Shown: positions 17,695 through 26,187 of the stretch, one piece after another
Numbering within the stretch: the first letter of the stretch is position 1
Layout: each line of letters begins with the position of its first letter
NCBI RefSeq assembly: GCF_000425705.1
Contig: NZ_KE384438.1
Coordinates: 2,978-66,977 of the forward strand
DNA from: Halobacillus kuroshimensis DSM 18393
GTDB lineage: Bacteria > Bacillota > Bacilli > Bacillales > Halobacillaceae
Length of the DNA: 64,000 nt
Direction of reading: 5' to 3'
Notes under the pieces: model-generated
The model's database searches: none
Seen by the model: the letters and a program-made list of their open reading frames with translations, nothing else
What the model was told of the DNA's origin: nothing
Made by a program: the position numbers and the translations under genes

Positions 17695-18612
17695 TTGGAA
17701 AAGCCTCCGGTGCATCCTTATTTCATCCTGTTTATCGGAGTGGTTTCCATATCCACCTCGGCCATTTTCGTCAAGCTTGCGGGCGGCGCCCCTGCTTCGA
17801 TGACGGCGTTCTACCGGCTGCTGCTTGCCGCCGGACTGATGGCCCCTTATGTATTATGGAAACATTCCGGTGAATTCAAACACATTCATAAAAAAGATTG
17901 GCTCCTTGCCACGATTTCAGGAATTTTTCTCGCCTTCCACTTTATCTTCTGGTTTCAATCCTTAAAATATACATCCGTGGCAAGCTCTGTTCTTCTCGTT
18001 TCCCTCCAGCCCGTCTTTGCCTTTACGGGCGCCTATCTGTTTTTTCGGGAACGATTTACCGTCGGAGCCATTCTCAGCCTTTTCATTACGTTAATCGGAA
18101 GTATCATCATTGGATGGGGAGATTTTCAGCTGAGTGGAACAGCCCTGGCCGGTGATATTCTTGCGCTCCTCGGAGCGGTTACCGTCACTGGGTACTTTCT
18201 GCTGGGACAGAGTCTCCGCCAGCGGCTGTCGCTTCTTACCTATACACTGATTGCCTATGGAATGGCAGCTGTCACCCTCGGCCTCTACAACCTGGCCGTC
18301 GGGACTGCCTTCACAGGCTACTCCGGAGAGCAGTGGTTCATCTTTCTGGCCCTTGCCGTGATTCCTACCTTCTTCGGACATTCACTGTTCAACTGGACAC
18401 TGCGCTGGCTGAGCGCAGCCTCCATATCGATGGCGGCCCTCCTGGAGCCTATTGGAGCCTCTCTTTTAGCTTACTGGATCCTTAAGGAATCCATCACATG
18501 GGTGCAGTGGCTTGGTGGATCCATCGTTTTATTCGGCTTGATGATGTTTATTTTGAGCACCACGAAAAAAGTCGAGCCGAAACTGACCCACGAATTGAAA
18601 AAAGATCACTGA
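17695..18612 (+). CDS. DMT family transporter (EamA domains)
   Basis: 305-aa inner membrane protein of about ten hydrophobic segments in two EamA repeats. The drug/metabolite transporter superfamily mostly exports amino acids, metabolites or toxic compounds; the substrate cannot be told. The start is TTG, 6 bp after GGAGGG. The gene stands alone, divergent from cshA and followed 49 bp later by degV. Confidence 0.88.
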   Translation: MEKPPVHPYFILFIGVVSISTSAIFVKLAGGAPASMTAFYRLLLAAGLMAPYVLWKHSGEFKHIHKKDWLLATISGIFLAFHFIFWFQSLKYTSVASSVLLVSLQPVFAFTGAYLFFRERFTVGAILSLFITLIGSIIIGWGDFQLSGTALAGDILALLGAVTVTGYFLLGQSLRQRLSLLTYTLIAYGMAAVTLGLYNLAVGTAFTGYSGEQWFIFLALAVIPTFFGHSLFNWTLRWLSAASISMAALLEPIGASLLAYWILKESITWVQWLGGSIVLFGLMMFILSTTKKVEPKLTHELKKDH

Positions 18613-18661
18613 AACGAGTCTGGTATACTGGAAAGACGATATTTTGAGAGCAGGTGAACGA

Positions 18662-19516
18662 ATGAATACACAACTAATCATCGACGGCGGCGGAGATGTC
18701 GCGCCGGGAATGATGGAGAAGCATAACATCCTCTCCGTCCCGTTAAATATCCATTTCGGAGACGAACATTATAAAACGGAAGAAACCATTGATCTGGACA
18801 CCTTCTATACGAAGATGAGGCAATCAGAAGAGCTTCCCGGCTCCTCTTCTCCGAGCCCGAATGATTTTTATGAAATGTACAAACGCGTGGACCCGTCTAA
18901 GAATATCCTCGTCCTTGCCATCAGTCACGGGTTGAGCAGCACCTACGAAAGTGCTGAAATCGGCAAAAACATGCTGCTTGAAGAAGAGCCTGACCGCCGG
19001 ATTGCAGTTATGAACACCAAAACGGCCTCCTGCGGTATCGCTCTTCTTGTCGATGAAGCAGGAAAGAAAATCGACGAAGGCGTCTCCTTTGAGGAACTTG
19101 TCGCCCATATGGAAGATCGTATCGAAAACACGACGACACTGTTCATTTTGAAAACATTGGAGAACGTCATCAAAGGTGGACGGCTGGATAAAGTGAAAGG
19201 CGCTCTCGCGAAGACGTTGAACATCAAGCTCCTTATGAAGGCCAGTGACGTCGGCGCTGTAGAAGTAACGGAAAAGGTGCGGGGAAACAAAAAGTCCATC
19301 CGCCGCTTTGTCGATCAAATCGGGGAATACGCACATTCCTTCGAAGACCGCGTCATTGCTCTGTCCCATTCCAATGATGAGGAACGCGGCAGTCAGGTAC
19401 TTGAAATGATCAAAGACCGCTATCCATTTAAGGAAAGCCTGTTTATGGATATGGGTCCTTTGATTGCTACCTATGCAGGTGAAGGCGGCCTCGTCATCGC
19501 CTTTTTCAAAGATTAA
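18662..19516 (+). CDS. DegV family fatty-acid-binding protein
   Basis: 284 aa with the DegV fold: N-terminal lipid-binding motif SSSPSPNDFYEMY and HGLSSTYESA. DegV/FakB proteins bind fatty acids; FakB partners present them to the kinase FakA, but no fakA is nearby. GCAGGTG precedes the ATG; an in-frame ATG 18 bp upstream has no ribosome binding site. A strong terminator follows the stop. Confidence 0.88.
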   Translation: MNTQLIIDGGGDVAPGMMEKHNILSVPLNIHFGDEHYKTEETIDLDTFYTKMRQSEELPGSSSPSPNDFYEMYKRVDPSKNILVLAISHGLSSTYESAEIGKNMLLEEEPDRRIAVMNTKTASCGIALLVDEAGKKIDEGVSFEELVAHMEDRIENTTTLFILKTLENVIKGGRLDKVKGALAKTLNIKLLMKASDVGAVEVTEKVRGNKKSIRRFVDQIGEYAHSFEDRVIALSHSNDEERGSQVLEMIKDRYPFKESLFMDMGPLIATYAGEGGLVIAFFKD

Positions 19517-19521
19517 AACGG

Positions 19522-19553
19522 AAAACTCCTTAGGCCTCAGCCTAAGGAGTTTT
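19522..19553. terminator. Terminator after degV; palindrome copy 1
   Basis: 14-bp arms AAAACTCCTTAGGC / GCCTAAGGAGTTTT. The same palindrome core (ACTCCTTAGGC...GCCTAAGGAGT) recurs at 20037-20060, 510 bp away. Confidence 0.85.
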
Positions 19554-20030
19554 CAGCTTGTAGAGAAACCCCTGTTTCTTTACAAGCTTTTTTCTTTCTT
19601 ACCGCCAGGAGCGAAAGCCCCTTGGGATTTCTTTAACATCGACAAAGACTCTCCTTCACCCAGCTCATCCTTGCTGGATGGAGGAAAGTCTTTTTCATAT
19701 TCCGGCTGACAGCTGTCATCAGTGCCTGTTCTTTCTATTTTTCTTTTCCACGCAAGCGGCAATAGCGCGCAGCCCATCCCGTTCTTTTGAACCTGCGAAC
19801 CTGCGTAGGTCACAGTCTCTCTCCTCTATTTTCTAACGTCGGCACGAGGAGCGTTCGGTGGGGATGCCTGCGGGAACAGCACGGGCCGAAGATCCACTTG
19901 GGCAGGCGACCTTCCTGACCAAGTTAGCTGCGGGCGTGCCCGCGGCATTCATCCACCAACAAGCGAAAAGTGACCCTTCACACGACAAATCGACAACTCT
20001 AACTGATAAACACAGGCTTTTTCTACAGCC
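19554..20030. repeat. Intergenic repeat-like region flanked by two copies of a palindrome
   Basis: 548 bp without a confident gene separate degV and the MFS gene. Directly inside each flanking palindrome, and in inverted orientation, lies a similar 30-bp segment containing TGTAGARAAA (19554-19583 plus; 20001-20030 minus). The first of these also folds as a hairpin (AGCTTGTA/TACAAGCT) followed by Ts. A third copy lies at 32236-32265. Between them is a GC-rich structured stretch (19850-19960) containing GCGGGAACAGC, which resembles dispersed intergenic repeats of Bacillaceae. Confidence 0.5.
19580..19813 (-). CDS. Hypothetical 77-aa protein (doubtful)
   Basis: Small reading frame with a GTG start and a good ribosome binding site (AGAGGAGAG). 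The product is hydrophilic, Lys/Glu/Ser-rich, with no recognised domain. The stop codon lies inside the hairpin at 19555-19594. It lies in the repeat-like region, so it may be a chance frame or part of the repeat. Confidence 0.3.
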   Translation of the reverse strand: MTYAGSQVQKNGMGCALLPLAWKRKIERTGTDDSCQPEYEKDFPPSSKDELGEGESLSMLKKSQGAFAPGGKKEKSL

Positions 20031-20032
20031 AA

Positions 20033-20063
20033 CAAACTCCTTAGGCCTAGCCTAAGGAGTTTG
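20033..20063. terminator. Terminator-like hairpin after MFS gene; palindrome copy 2
   Basis: Perfect 14-bp arms CAAACTCCTTAGGC / GCCTAAGGAGTTTG. The T-tract on the reverse strand is short. The core matches the palindrome after degV. Confidence 0.65.
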
Positions 20064-20064
20064 T

Positions 20065-21330
20065 TTATCCATGATAGTCTGCGTAATCAGGCTGCGGGGA
20101 AAGCAGTGCCAGAACTGTCGCGGTGACTGGAAACAAAACGGTAAGCACAATGATTTCCTGATAGCCCCCGAGCCAGTCATAAAAAATACCGAAAGGCAGC
20201 GGCCCGAGAGCAGATCCAATGACCATCACCGTCTGGGCAAGCCCCTTAATGCTCCCGAGGTAGGCACGCCCGAAATAATTCGGCCATACGATGTTCAATA
20301 CAATCCGCTCAAATCCATTCACCACTCCCCATAAACAGCCAAAACCGACAGCGGCAGCCCAGGAATCCGTCACAAGAAGCAGCAGCAGCGTCAATATATG
20401 ACCGAAAAATGTAACAGCCAGAATGTAATGCACTCGGAAGCGGTCGACAAGCCAGCCACTAATAAAAGTGACAGGAAATCCGACAACGGCCATAAGCGTC
20501 AACACCATTGCTGCTACTCCAGCGTCAAGGCTGCGCAGTTCCATAATGGAAACCATATGAAACGTGATCGCTGTGTTGACGAGAGCGGGAACCGTCACAC
20601 AAAACAAAATGAACCAGAAAGCTCTCGTAGCCATTGCTTCTTTTAATGTCCAGCTCTTTTCATTCACTTCGACATTCGGATTCTTGATCTCCTGCCCGTC
20701 TGCCGGTTTACGGCTCCCATCAGGCACTTCCCCTATATCTTCCGGACGATTTTTCACAAGGTAAAAAGCAAGCGGCACGAAAATCACCAGCAGAGCGGTT
20801 CCCCAGATTCCCCAGGTCATTCGCCAGCCGAACGCTTCAATCAGCCACGTATTCAACGGTGGCAGTAAAGCAGAGCTCGCGAAACCTCCAATGGCCATCA
20901 CACTGAGTGCCCGCCCCCTTTTCCGGATGAACCACTGTGGAACAAGTGTATTCGGAATCAGTGTCATCGATCCCTGTCCAAAGAGCCGGATTAGGAAAAA
21001 ACCGATGAACATCATGACAGGACCAGCTAAAAAAGCATTCCAGAACAGCGCAAGGGCGAGGCACATTCCGACGGCGACCATCATCGCCCGCTGTCCGAAA
21101 CGGTCAATCAGCCGCCCCATCATAAACAATATGAATCCAGCTGCAAGCGTAGCACCAGAATAAATGCCAGAGACAAGCGAGCGGGTATAATCGAAATCAT
21201 CTATGTAATAATCAATGAAAATGGAAATGGAATACGTCTGGCCCGGACCGGAGAAAAACACACTCAGACCGGCAATAAAAACGATCACCCATCCATAATA
21301 AAAGGGTGATCCGTCTGTTCGGCTATTCAA
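20065..21330 (-). CDS. MFS transporter (monocarboxylate/oxalate-formate antiporter-like)
   Basis: 421 aa with twelve predicted membrane segments. The opening GWVIVFIAGLSVFFSGPGQ and the GRLIDRFGQR loop are typical of the OFA/monocarboxylate porter branch of the major facilitator superfamily. The cytoplasmic central loop is at about residues 195-225. The TTG start overlaps the stop of the upstream esterase gene (TTGA) and follows AGGAGGGGG, so the two are translationally coupled. Substrate unknown; coupling to an esterase suggests a carboxylate released by hydrolysis, an inference only. Confidence 0.85.
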   Translation of the reverse strand: MNSRTDGSPFYYGWVIVFIAGLSVFFSGPGQTYSISIFIDYYIDDFDYTRSLVSGIYSGATLAAGFILFMMGRLIDRFGQRAMMVAVGMCLALALFWNAFLAGPVMMFIGFFLIRLFGQGSMTLIPNTLVPQWFIRKRGRALSVMAIGGFASSALLPPLNTWLIEAFGWRMTWGIWGTALLVIFVPLAFYLVKNRPEDIGEVPDGSRKPADGQEIKNPNVEVNEKSWTLKEAMATRAFWFILFCVTVPALVNTAITFHMVSIMELRSLDAGVAAMVLTLMAVVGFPVTFISGWLVDRFRVHYILAVTFFGHILTLLLLLVTDSWAAAVGFGCLWGVVNGFERIVLNIVWPNYFGRAYLGSIKGLAQTVMVIGSALGPLPFGIFYDWLGGYQEIIVLTVLFPVTATVLALLSPQPDYADYHG

Positions 21331-22037
21331 GTTACCCCCTCCTGCTGAGCGCTGCCGATGAATTCGAGCACTCTGTTAAACAGTTCGTCTTTATCATCTC
21401 CGTGGCAGATGAGATGCTTCGACTGCTTCAAAAAGACCACTTCTTTTTCTGTTGACGGAATTTCCTCCTCCAAATAAACCGCTGCGGCTTTGGGAACCAT
21501 GCCGTCCAGCTCCCCCTGGATAATTAACACAGGGCAGGTCACTTCTCTTAAATAGGGGCGGGTAAATTGTACACATTTCATAAATTCAATGGTTGAAAAT
21601 ACATACGTATCACGCATTTTTTTCTGATAACGCCGGAACAGATCATTGTCGGCCAGCACACCATTCCACGCATCTCCAGCCATCTCCAGAACATCCTTCG
21701 CCATCTGCGGAAGGCTCACATACTTGCCTGCGGCTGAGAGAAGCACAAGCCGGTCGACCCGGTATTTGGCCGTCAAATAGGCCGCAATCATGCCACCCAT
21801 GGAGAATCCGACGATATACACTTCATCGTGACGTTTCATCAAATCCAACAGCGCAAGTTCAGCTGCTGCAATCCACTCCTGATAATAATGCCCTTCAAGG
21901 TCCAGATCCTCCCCATGGCCGGGCAGGGTCGGGTTGGCGATTTCCCATTCGGTTCTCGCTTCCAGAAAATCCACGAGTGGCTGCACTTCCTCCGGGCTTC
22001 CTGTATATCCGTGAATGCACAAACATCCAATACTCAT
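21327..22037 (-). CDS. Alpha/beta hydrolase (Est30-type carboxylesterase)
   Basis: 236-aa serine hydrolase. The nucleophile is Ser79 in VGFSMGG; the other members of the triad are likely Asp178 (GELDGMVP) and His208 (QSKHLI). The HGYTGSPEEV oxyanion loop near the N-terminus is typical of the Est30/monoacylglycerol-lipase-like carboxylesterases of bacilli. The ATG chosen lies 9 bp after GGAGG; the frame extends 18 bp further upstream without a ribosome binding site. It overlaps the MFS gene by 4 bp. Confidence 0.87.
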   Translation of the reverse strand: MSIGCLCIHGYTGSPEEVQPLVDFLEARTEWEIANPTLPGHGEDLDLEGHYYQEWIAAAELALLDLMKRHDEVYIVGFSMGGMIAAYLTAKYRVDRLVLLSAAGKYVSLPQMAKDVLEMAGDAWNGVLADNDLFRRYQKKMRDTYVFSTIEFMKCVQFTRPYLREVTCPVLIIQGELDGMVPKAAAVYLEEEIPSTEKEVVFLKQSKHLICHGDDKDELFNRVLEFIGSAQQEGVT

Positions 22038-22083
22038 AACCTTTTTCCTCCGCATCCTGCAGTTTTTCCAATATGGAAGAAAG

Positions 22084-22109
22084 AAAACGCGCTGACATCG
22101 GCAGCGCGT
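22084..22109 (-). terminator. Terminator of yppG-like gene
   Basis: 8-bp GC-rich arms ACGCGCTG / CAGCGCGT followed by TTTTCTTTCTT on the reverse strand. Confidence 0.85.
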
Positions 22110-22493
22110 CTATTTGATCCCTTTCACAAAAGTACCGATACCTTTGACAATCGGACTGACTTGTTGAACGGTCTTCATCACCTGACCGGTGGTATTCATC
22201 ATTTTATCAAAGTCAAATTGACCTTCCTCATTTTGAAAATAGCCGATCACGCTCTTCCCTGCTGCTGCGGGTTGGAAAGAGGTGGAGCCGCCTTCATTCC
22301 CGGTTTCAGTATAACCGGAGTAGGGGTTACTATTCACCTGGTAGTAAGGAAAGCCGTAGGATGCACTTCCCTGATATGGGTAGAAGGCGTTCCCCTGATA
22401 ATAGGTCTGCGGGTAGGTATCCTGGCTGTACACAGGAGGAGCCGGATACCGGTACCAGTTTTCGTAATAAGGGTAGGAATAATATGGGTACAT
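22110..22493 (-). CDS. YppG-like (spore coat-type) protein
   Basis: 127 aa. The N-terminal two thirds are rich in Tyr, Pro, Gln and Gly (YPYYSYPYYENWYRYPAPP), a composition typical of spore coat and crust proteins. The C-terminal part (FDKMMNTTGQVMKTVQQV...) matches the YppG family tail. YppG is encoded in many sporulating bacilli and is associated with the coat. No signal peptide is seen. A sporulation sigma factor promoter was looked for but none was convincing. Confidence 0.72.
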   Translation of the reverse strand: MYPYYSYPYYENWYRYPAPPVYSQDTYPQTYYQGNAFYPYQGSASYGFPYYQVNSNPYSGYTETGNEGGSTSFQPAAAGKSVIGYFQNEEGQFDFDKMMNTTGQVMKTVQQVSPIVKGIGTFVKGIK

Positions 22494-22578
22494 GACTGTG
22501 CCACCTTTAACGTATTTACTTCAGCCTATGACAGAGGCAGTAAAAAAGTGAGACACAATCATCCAGTACCCGACACGA

Positions 22579-22609
22579 TAAAAAAACAAGTGACTCTCAT
22601 CACTTGTTT
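22579..22609 (-). terminator. Terminator of glutaredoxin gene
   Basis: 10-bp arms AAACAAGTGA / TCACTTGTTT; T-run on the reverse strand. Confidence 0.85.
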
Positions 22610-22616
22610 CCTTTAT

Positions 22617-22895
22617 TTATGAAAAGTTGAATGAGTCCGTTTGAGCATATAGGTCTTCCCTCAACCCCAGCACCTGCTGGAGCTTGCGCTTCTGAAACCC
22701 TAAAACACGGTGATCATCGACAAAGGTGGCCGGGGTCCCGTAGACACCCTTCCCCTGAAGCTCCTTAAAATAGGTGCGGTTTTCCGATACGTTCCGTTCC
22801 TCAAAATCTACATTCCACTCATCTAATAAATCCATGACCTGGTTACAAGAGGCACAATCGCGACTGGTGTACACAACAACATTCTGGTTTCCCAT
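22617..22895 (-). CDS. Glutaredoxin family protein
   Basis: 92-aa thioredoxin-fold protein with the redox motif C14-A-S-C17 (TSRDCASCNQ) and a cis-proline in YGTPATF. Sequence around DEWNVDFEERNV fits the NrdH-like/glutaredoxin group of bacilli. In cells that use bacillithiol such proteins may act as bacilliredoxin or glutaredoxin-like reductases; partners are unknown. The ATG follows GGAGGGG. A sigma-B-type promoter is at 22940-22964. Confidence 0.87.
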   Translation of the reverse strand: MGNQNVVVYTSRDCASCNQVMDLLDEWNVDFEERNVSENRTYFKELQGKGVYGTPATFVDDHRVLGFQKRKLQQVLGLREDLYAQTDSFNFS

Positions 22896-22939
22896 GACTC
22901 CCCTCCTCATGCCGGTTCAATAAACGTTCCTACAGATTT

Positions 22940-22964
22940 TTACCCTGATCATTTACGTTTAAAC
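22940..22964 (-). promoter_or_regulatory. Sigma-B-type promoter of glutaredoxin gene
   Basis: Reverse strand GTTTAA (22959-22964), 13-bp spacer, GGGTAA (22940-22945), about 45 bp upstream of the ATG. Both elements match the sigma-B consensus GTTTaa-N12-15-GGGWAW. Confidence 0.7.
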
Positions 22965-23088
22965 GTCTATTCCTCACCTATGTTTACCACGTATTCCCAC
23001 TTATTAATCCCCCTTTTTTCATAGGAAAAAAGGAATTCACCTCCGCCATCCCGAATGGAGGTAAAAACAAGATGGAGGAGGCGGTTTT

Positions 23089-24183
23089 ATGGCTTTTACG
23101 TATGTATGTACTGGTTTCCCCGGGTTTCTGGCGGCTGAGCTTCTGAAAGACCTGTTCCGCACACAGAAAGTGGAGCATGTCTATCTTCTTCACCTTCCTC
23201 ATATGGAAAAGGAAGCACGGACGCGGCTTCATGACTGCCTGGAGGACCCTGCCGTGGATGGCGGCCGGATTACACTGATAACCGGAGATATTACAAAGAA
23301 AGATCTCGGGCTCGACGCTTCGACAGCTGAGGAGCTGAAACAGAACCTCACTCATTTTTATCATCTGGCTGCCTTATATGATCTGGCCGTTCCGCTGGCG
23401 CCTGCCCTTCAAGTAAACGTTCAGGGAACACGCGAAGTGCTCCGTTTTCTGCAAGTCTGCCTGCGATTGAACCGCTGTCTTTATTTCAGCACGGCTTATG
23501 TATCCGGAAAAAGGCAGGGAACGGTCTACGAGCATGAGCTGAAGCATAGTCACGGCTTCAAAAACCATTACGAATTTACGAAATACGAAGCAGAAAAGCT
23601 GGTACAGGAATATCAGCACCGTCTGCCCCTCACCATTGTCCGGCCGGGCATCGTCGTCGGTCATACGCGGACAGGATCGACAGCGAAATTCGACGGCCCT
23701 TACTTTATCTTGAACCTCCTGCATTCGCTGAAGTCCCTCCCTGTTGTCCCTTATTTCGGGAAAGGCCGGGCCCGGGTGAACCTCGTCCCTCATGATTATG
23801 TAGTCCAGGCGGCCAATGTTCTCACCCACCTGCCTGCCGCAGAAGGTAAAACCTATCATCTGACAGATCCTCACCCCTATACAGCCAGGGACATCTATTA
23901 TCATTTCGCGTATCTGTATGCCGATAAGCAGCCTCATCTGACGGTGCCGCTCGCGGCTGCCCGTCCACCGTTAAAACTGAAACAAGTCCGTAGAAAGCTG
24001 GGCATTCAAAAAGAGGCGCTCGACTACTTTGAAACCGCCGCCGATTATGATTCAGCCCAGGCAGAAAACGATTTGGCATCTTCCGGCCTCTACTGTCCGG
24101 ACCTCTTCTACTATACACAGCCGCTCGTTCATTATTATGAAGAGCATAAAAACAATCCAGCTAAGCATGTCCCTATTCTTTAA
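23089..24183 (+). CDS. SDR family NAD(P)-dependent oxidoreductase (thioester-reductase-like)
   Basis: 364-aa extended short-chain dehydrogenase/reductase. The nucleotide-binding motif is TGFPGFLA (8-15); the catalytic pair is Tyr161-x3-Lys165 (HYEFTKYEAEK), with Ser134 in YFSTAYVSG upstream. FPGFLA and the late IVRPGIVVGHTRTG match the male-sterility/thioester-reductase branch that acts on acyl or polyketide substrates, or the epimerase branch. It is a stand-alone gene with GGAGGAGG before the ATG. Substrate unknown. Confidence 0.8.
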   Translation: MAFTYVCTGFPGFLAAELLKDLFRTQKVEHVYLLHLPHMEKEARTRLHDCLEDPAVDGGRITLITGDITKKDLGLDASTAEELKQNLTHFYHLAALYDLAVPLAPALQVNVQGTREVLRFLQVCLRLNRCLYFSTAYVSGKRQGTVYEHELKHSHGFKNHYEFTKYEAEKLVQEYQHRLPLTIVRPGIVVGHTRTGSTAKFDGPYFILNLLHSLKSLPVVPYFGKGRARVNLVPHDYVVQAANVLTHLPAAEGKTYHLTDPHPYTARDIYYHFAYLYADKQPHLTVPLAAARPPLKLKQVRRKLGIQKEALDYFETAADYDSAQAENDLASSGLYCPDLFYYTQPLVHYYEEHKNNPAKHVPIL

Positions 24184-24212
24184 GTATGTTTCGATGGAAA
24201 CTTCTACAAAAA

Positions 24213-24245
24213 GAAACGGGAGGGCCTGTCTGCCCTCCCGTTTTC
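24213..24245. terminator. Bidirectional terminator between SDR and ABC-F genes
   Basis: Arms AAACGGGAGGGC / GCCCTCCCGTTT, T-run both ways, between convergent genes. Confidence 0.92.
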
Positions 24246-26081
24246 TCATTCTCCCGCTTCGTCCAGCCAGCTCTCATACAATGCTTCCAGTCTTTCATCA
24301 AGCTCTTGTTTTTCCCGTTCCAGCCTGCCGGACTCTGAAAGCGAAGCCACCGCCCATTCTTCTTCCAAACGAGCGGCCTCTTTTTCAAGATCCGAAATCC
24401 GGTCTTCCAGAGATGCGGGTTCTTCCACAGGTTCAGGTGCCGCCTTCTTGTCCGCTTCCTCTTTTCTTTCCTCCGGCCAGTGGTGCTTCGTATCTTCATA
24501 CGATCCTGAATATCGATATCCTTTTCCACCTGCCAGATACATGGTTTCCGGAAAGCACCGGTTCAGAAAATGGCGGTCATGGGAAACACCGATTACCGTT
24601 CCGGAGAAGCGGTCCAGCGCTTCCTCCAGAACCTCCTGGGATTCAATATCCAAGTGATTAGTCGGCTCATCCAGGAGCAGCACTTGTAAGTCCTGCTGCA
24701 TGAAGATGGCGAGTTTCAGGCGCATTTGTTCCCCGCCGCTCAAATGGCGGATTTTCCGAAAGACATCATAGCCGTAAAATAGAAATCCTGCCAGTTGACG
24801 CCGAGCCTCTCCTTCGGTTACACGAATAGATGCGCGGTAATAATCAATCAACCTCTGCTCTTGATCGGCCTCCTGCAGCGGATGTTGAGGAAGATACCCC
24901 ACCTTCATCCCAGGTGCACGTTTTATAGTACCCTCATCCAGCTGCTCTTCCTCCAGAAGCAGACGAAGAAGTGTCGACTTGCCACTCCCATTCGTCCCGA
25001 CGAGAGCCAGACGGTCCTGATAACGGACGTGCAGGTTGAAGCCCTGAAGAATCAAGGATCTCCCATAGGACTTCCCACCGTTTTCCACGATGAAGACATC
25101 CTTCCCTGTCCGGTCTTCTGAATCAAGGGAAAGCTTCATCCGTTTTGGATCCATGACAGGTTTATCGATTTTCTCCATCCGTTCCAGCGCCCGCTCCATG
25201 CTTTTCGCTTTTTTAAATAACTTCTCACTGGGAGGAGAGGCCTCGTTGGCCCACTGCCTCAACCGGCGGATGGCATCCCTCATTTTCTTGATCTTCTTCT
25301 GCTGTTCTTCATAATGATGAAACTCGACCAGCAGCTTTTCTTCCTTTTTCTTTTCAAAGGTTGTGTAATTTCCTTTATAGGCTTCTATATCACCAGAATC
25401 AAGATCATAAATATCCGTAACGACCCGGTCGAGGAAAAAGCGGTCGTGAGAAATGATGCAGAGTGTGCCGGGATATTGTTGGAGAAACTCTTCCAGCCAC
25501 TCGACCACTTTGACATCCAGGTGGTTGGTCGGTTCATCCAGCAGCAGCACATCCGGCTTTTCCAACAGCAGCTTCGCCAGACCGAGCTTCGTCTTTTCCC
25601 CACCGCTCAACGTGGTAAAGGACTGATCAAGAAGGTGATGGACCTTTAATCCGTGTGCGACCTGACGGATGGATGACTCCATTTCGTAGCCCCCTCGATC
25701 TGCAAACCGCTCCTGCAGGAAGCCGTATCGTTCTACAGCTTCCTCCATATGTTCCGGAATCCTCATCTTCTGTTCCAGCTCTTTCATCTCTGCTTCCATT
25801 TCCTGAAGCTTTTGGAAGGCCGAGCGTAAATACTCCCGGCCGGTTCCCATCCAATTGAATGGCAACTGGGTCAAATATCCGATGGTTTTTCTTTTCTGGA
25901 TAAACACATCGCCCCCATCAATCGGCTCTTCCTTTGTTAAGATCCGGAACAATGTTGACTTCCCGCTTCCGTTTCTCCCGACAAGACCGACACGCTGATG
26001 TTCTTTGATTTCCATATTCAAGTTTTCGAATAACACTTCGCCGCCCATGATTTTGTATATATGTTTAAAGGTTATAATCAT
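24246..26081 (-). CDS. ABC-F family ATPase (ribosomal protection type)
   Basis: 611 aa, two ABC domains and no membrane segments. First Walker A GRNGSGKST near 35-43 and signature LSGGEKTKL near 158; second Walker A GTNGSGKST near 356 and signature LSGGEQMRL near 437. The charged interdomain linker (about 235-305) is the ribosome-facing arm of ABC-F proteins. The last 70 residues are a Glu/Arg-rich coiled coil. The family includes antibiotic resistance factors (VmlR, Lsa, Vga) and housekeeping translation factors. The upstream leader ORF and terminator favour an antibiotic-inducible resistance role, which is an inference. Confidence 0.88.
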   Translation of the reverse strand: MIITFKHIYKIMGGEVLFENLNMEIKEHQRVGLVGRNGSGKSTLFRILTKEEPIDGGDVFIQKRKTIGYLTQLPFNWMGTGREYLRSAFQKLQEMEAEMKELEQKMRIPEHMEEAVERYGFLQERFADRGGYEMESSIRQVAHGLKVHHLLDQSFTTLSGGEKTKLGLAKLLLEKPDVLLLDEPTNHLDVKVVEWLEEFLQQYPGTLCIISHDRFFLDRVVTDIYDLDSGDIEAYKGNYTTFEKKKEEKLLVEFHHYEEQQKKIKKMRDAIRRLRQWANEASPPSEKLFKKAKSMERALERMEKIDKPVMDPKRMKLSLDSEDRTGKDVFIVENGGKSYGRSLILQGFNLHVRYQDRLALVGTNGSGKSTLLRLLLEEEQLDEGTIKRAPGMKVGYLPQHPLQEADQEQRLIDYYRASIRVTEGEARRQLAGFLFYGYDVFRKIRHLSGGEQMRLKLAIFMQQDLQVLLLDEPTNHLDIESQEVLEEALDRFSGTVIGVSHDRHFLNRCFPETMYLAGGKGYRYSGSYEDTKHHWPEERKEEADKKAAPEPVEEPASLEDRISDLEKEAARLEEEWAVASLSESGRLEREKQELDERLEALYESWLDEAGE

Positions 26082-26113
26082 TTCCGTTCCTCCTAAAGAC
26101 GTTTTAAGCGCAC

Positions 26114-26148
26114 AAAAAAGCCAGAGGTCCCGTTACCTCTGACTTTTT
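26114..26148 (-). terminator. Transcription attenuator upstream of ABC-F gene
   Basis: Reverse-strand arms AGTCAGAGGT / ACCTCTGGCT (one G-U pair) followed by six Ts, located between a leader ORF and the ABC-F ribosome binding site. A terminator placed here must be read through for the ABC-F gene to be made from the upstream promoter. Confidence 0.85.
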
Positions 26149-26187
26149 CCGTGCGTATTCTATCAGGTATGAGACGTTACAGCATTC

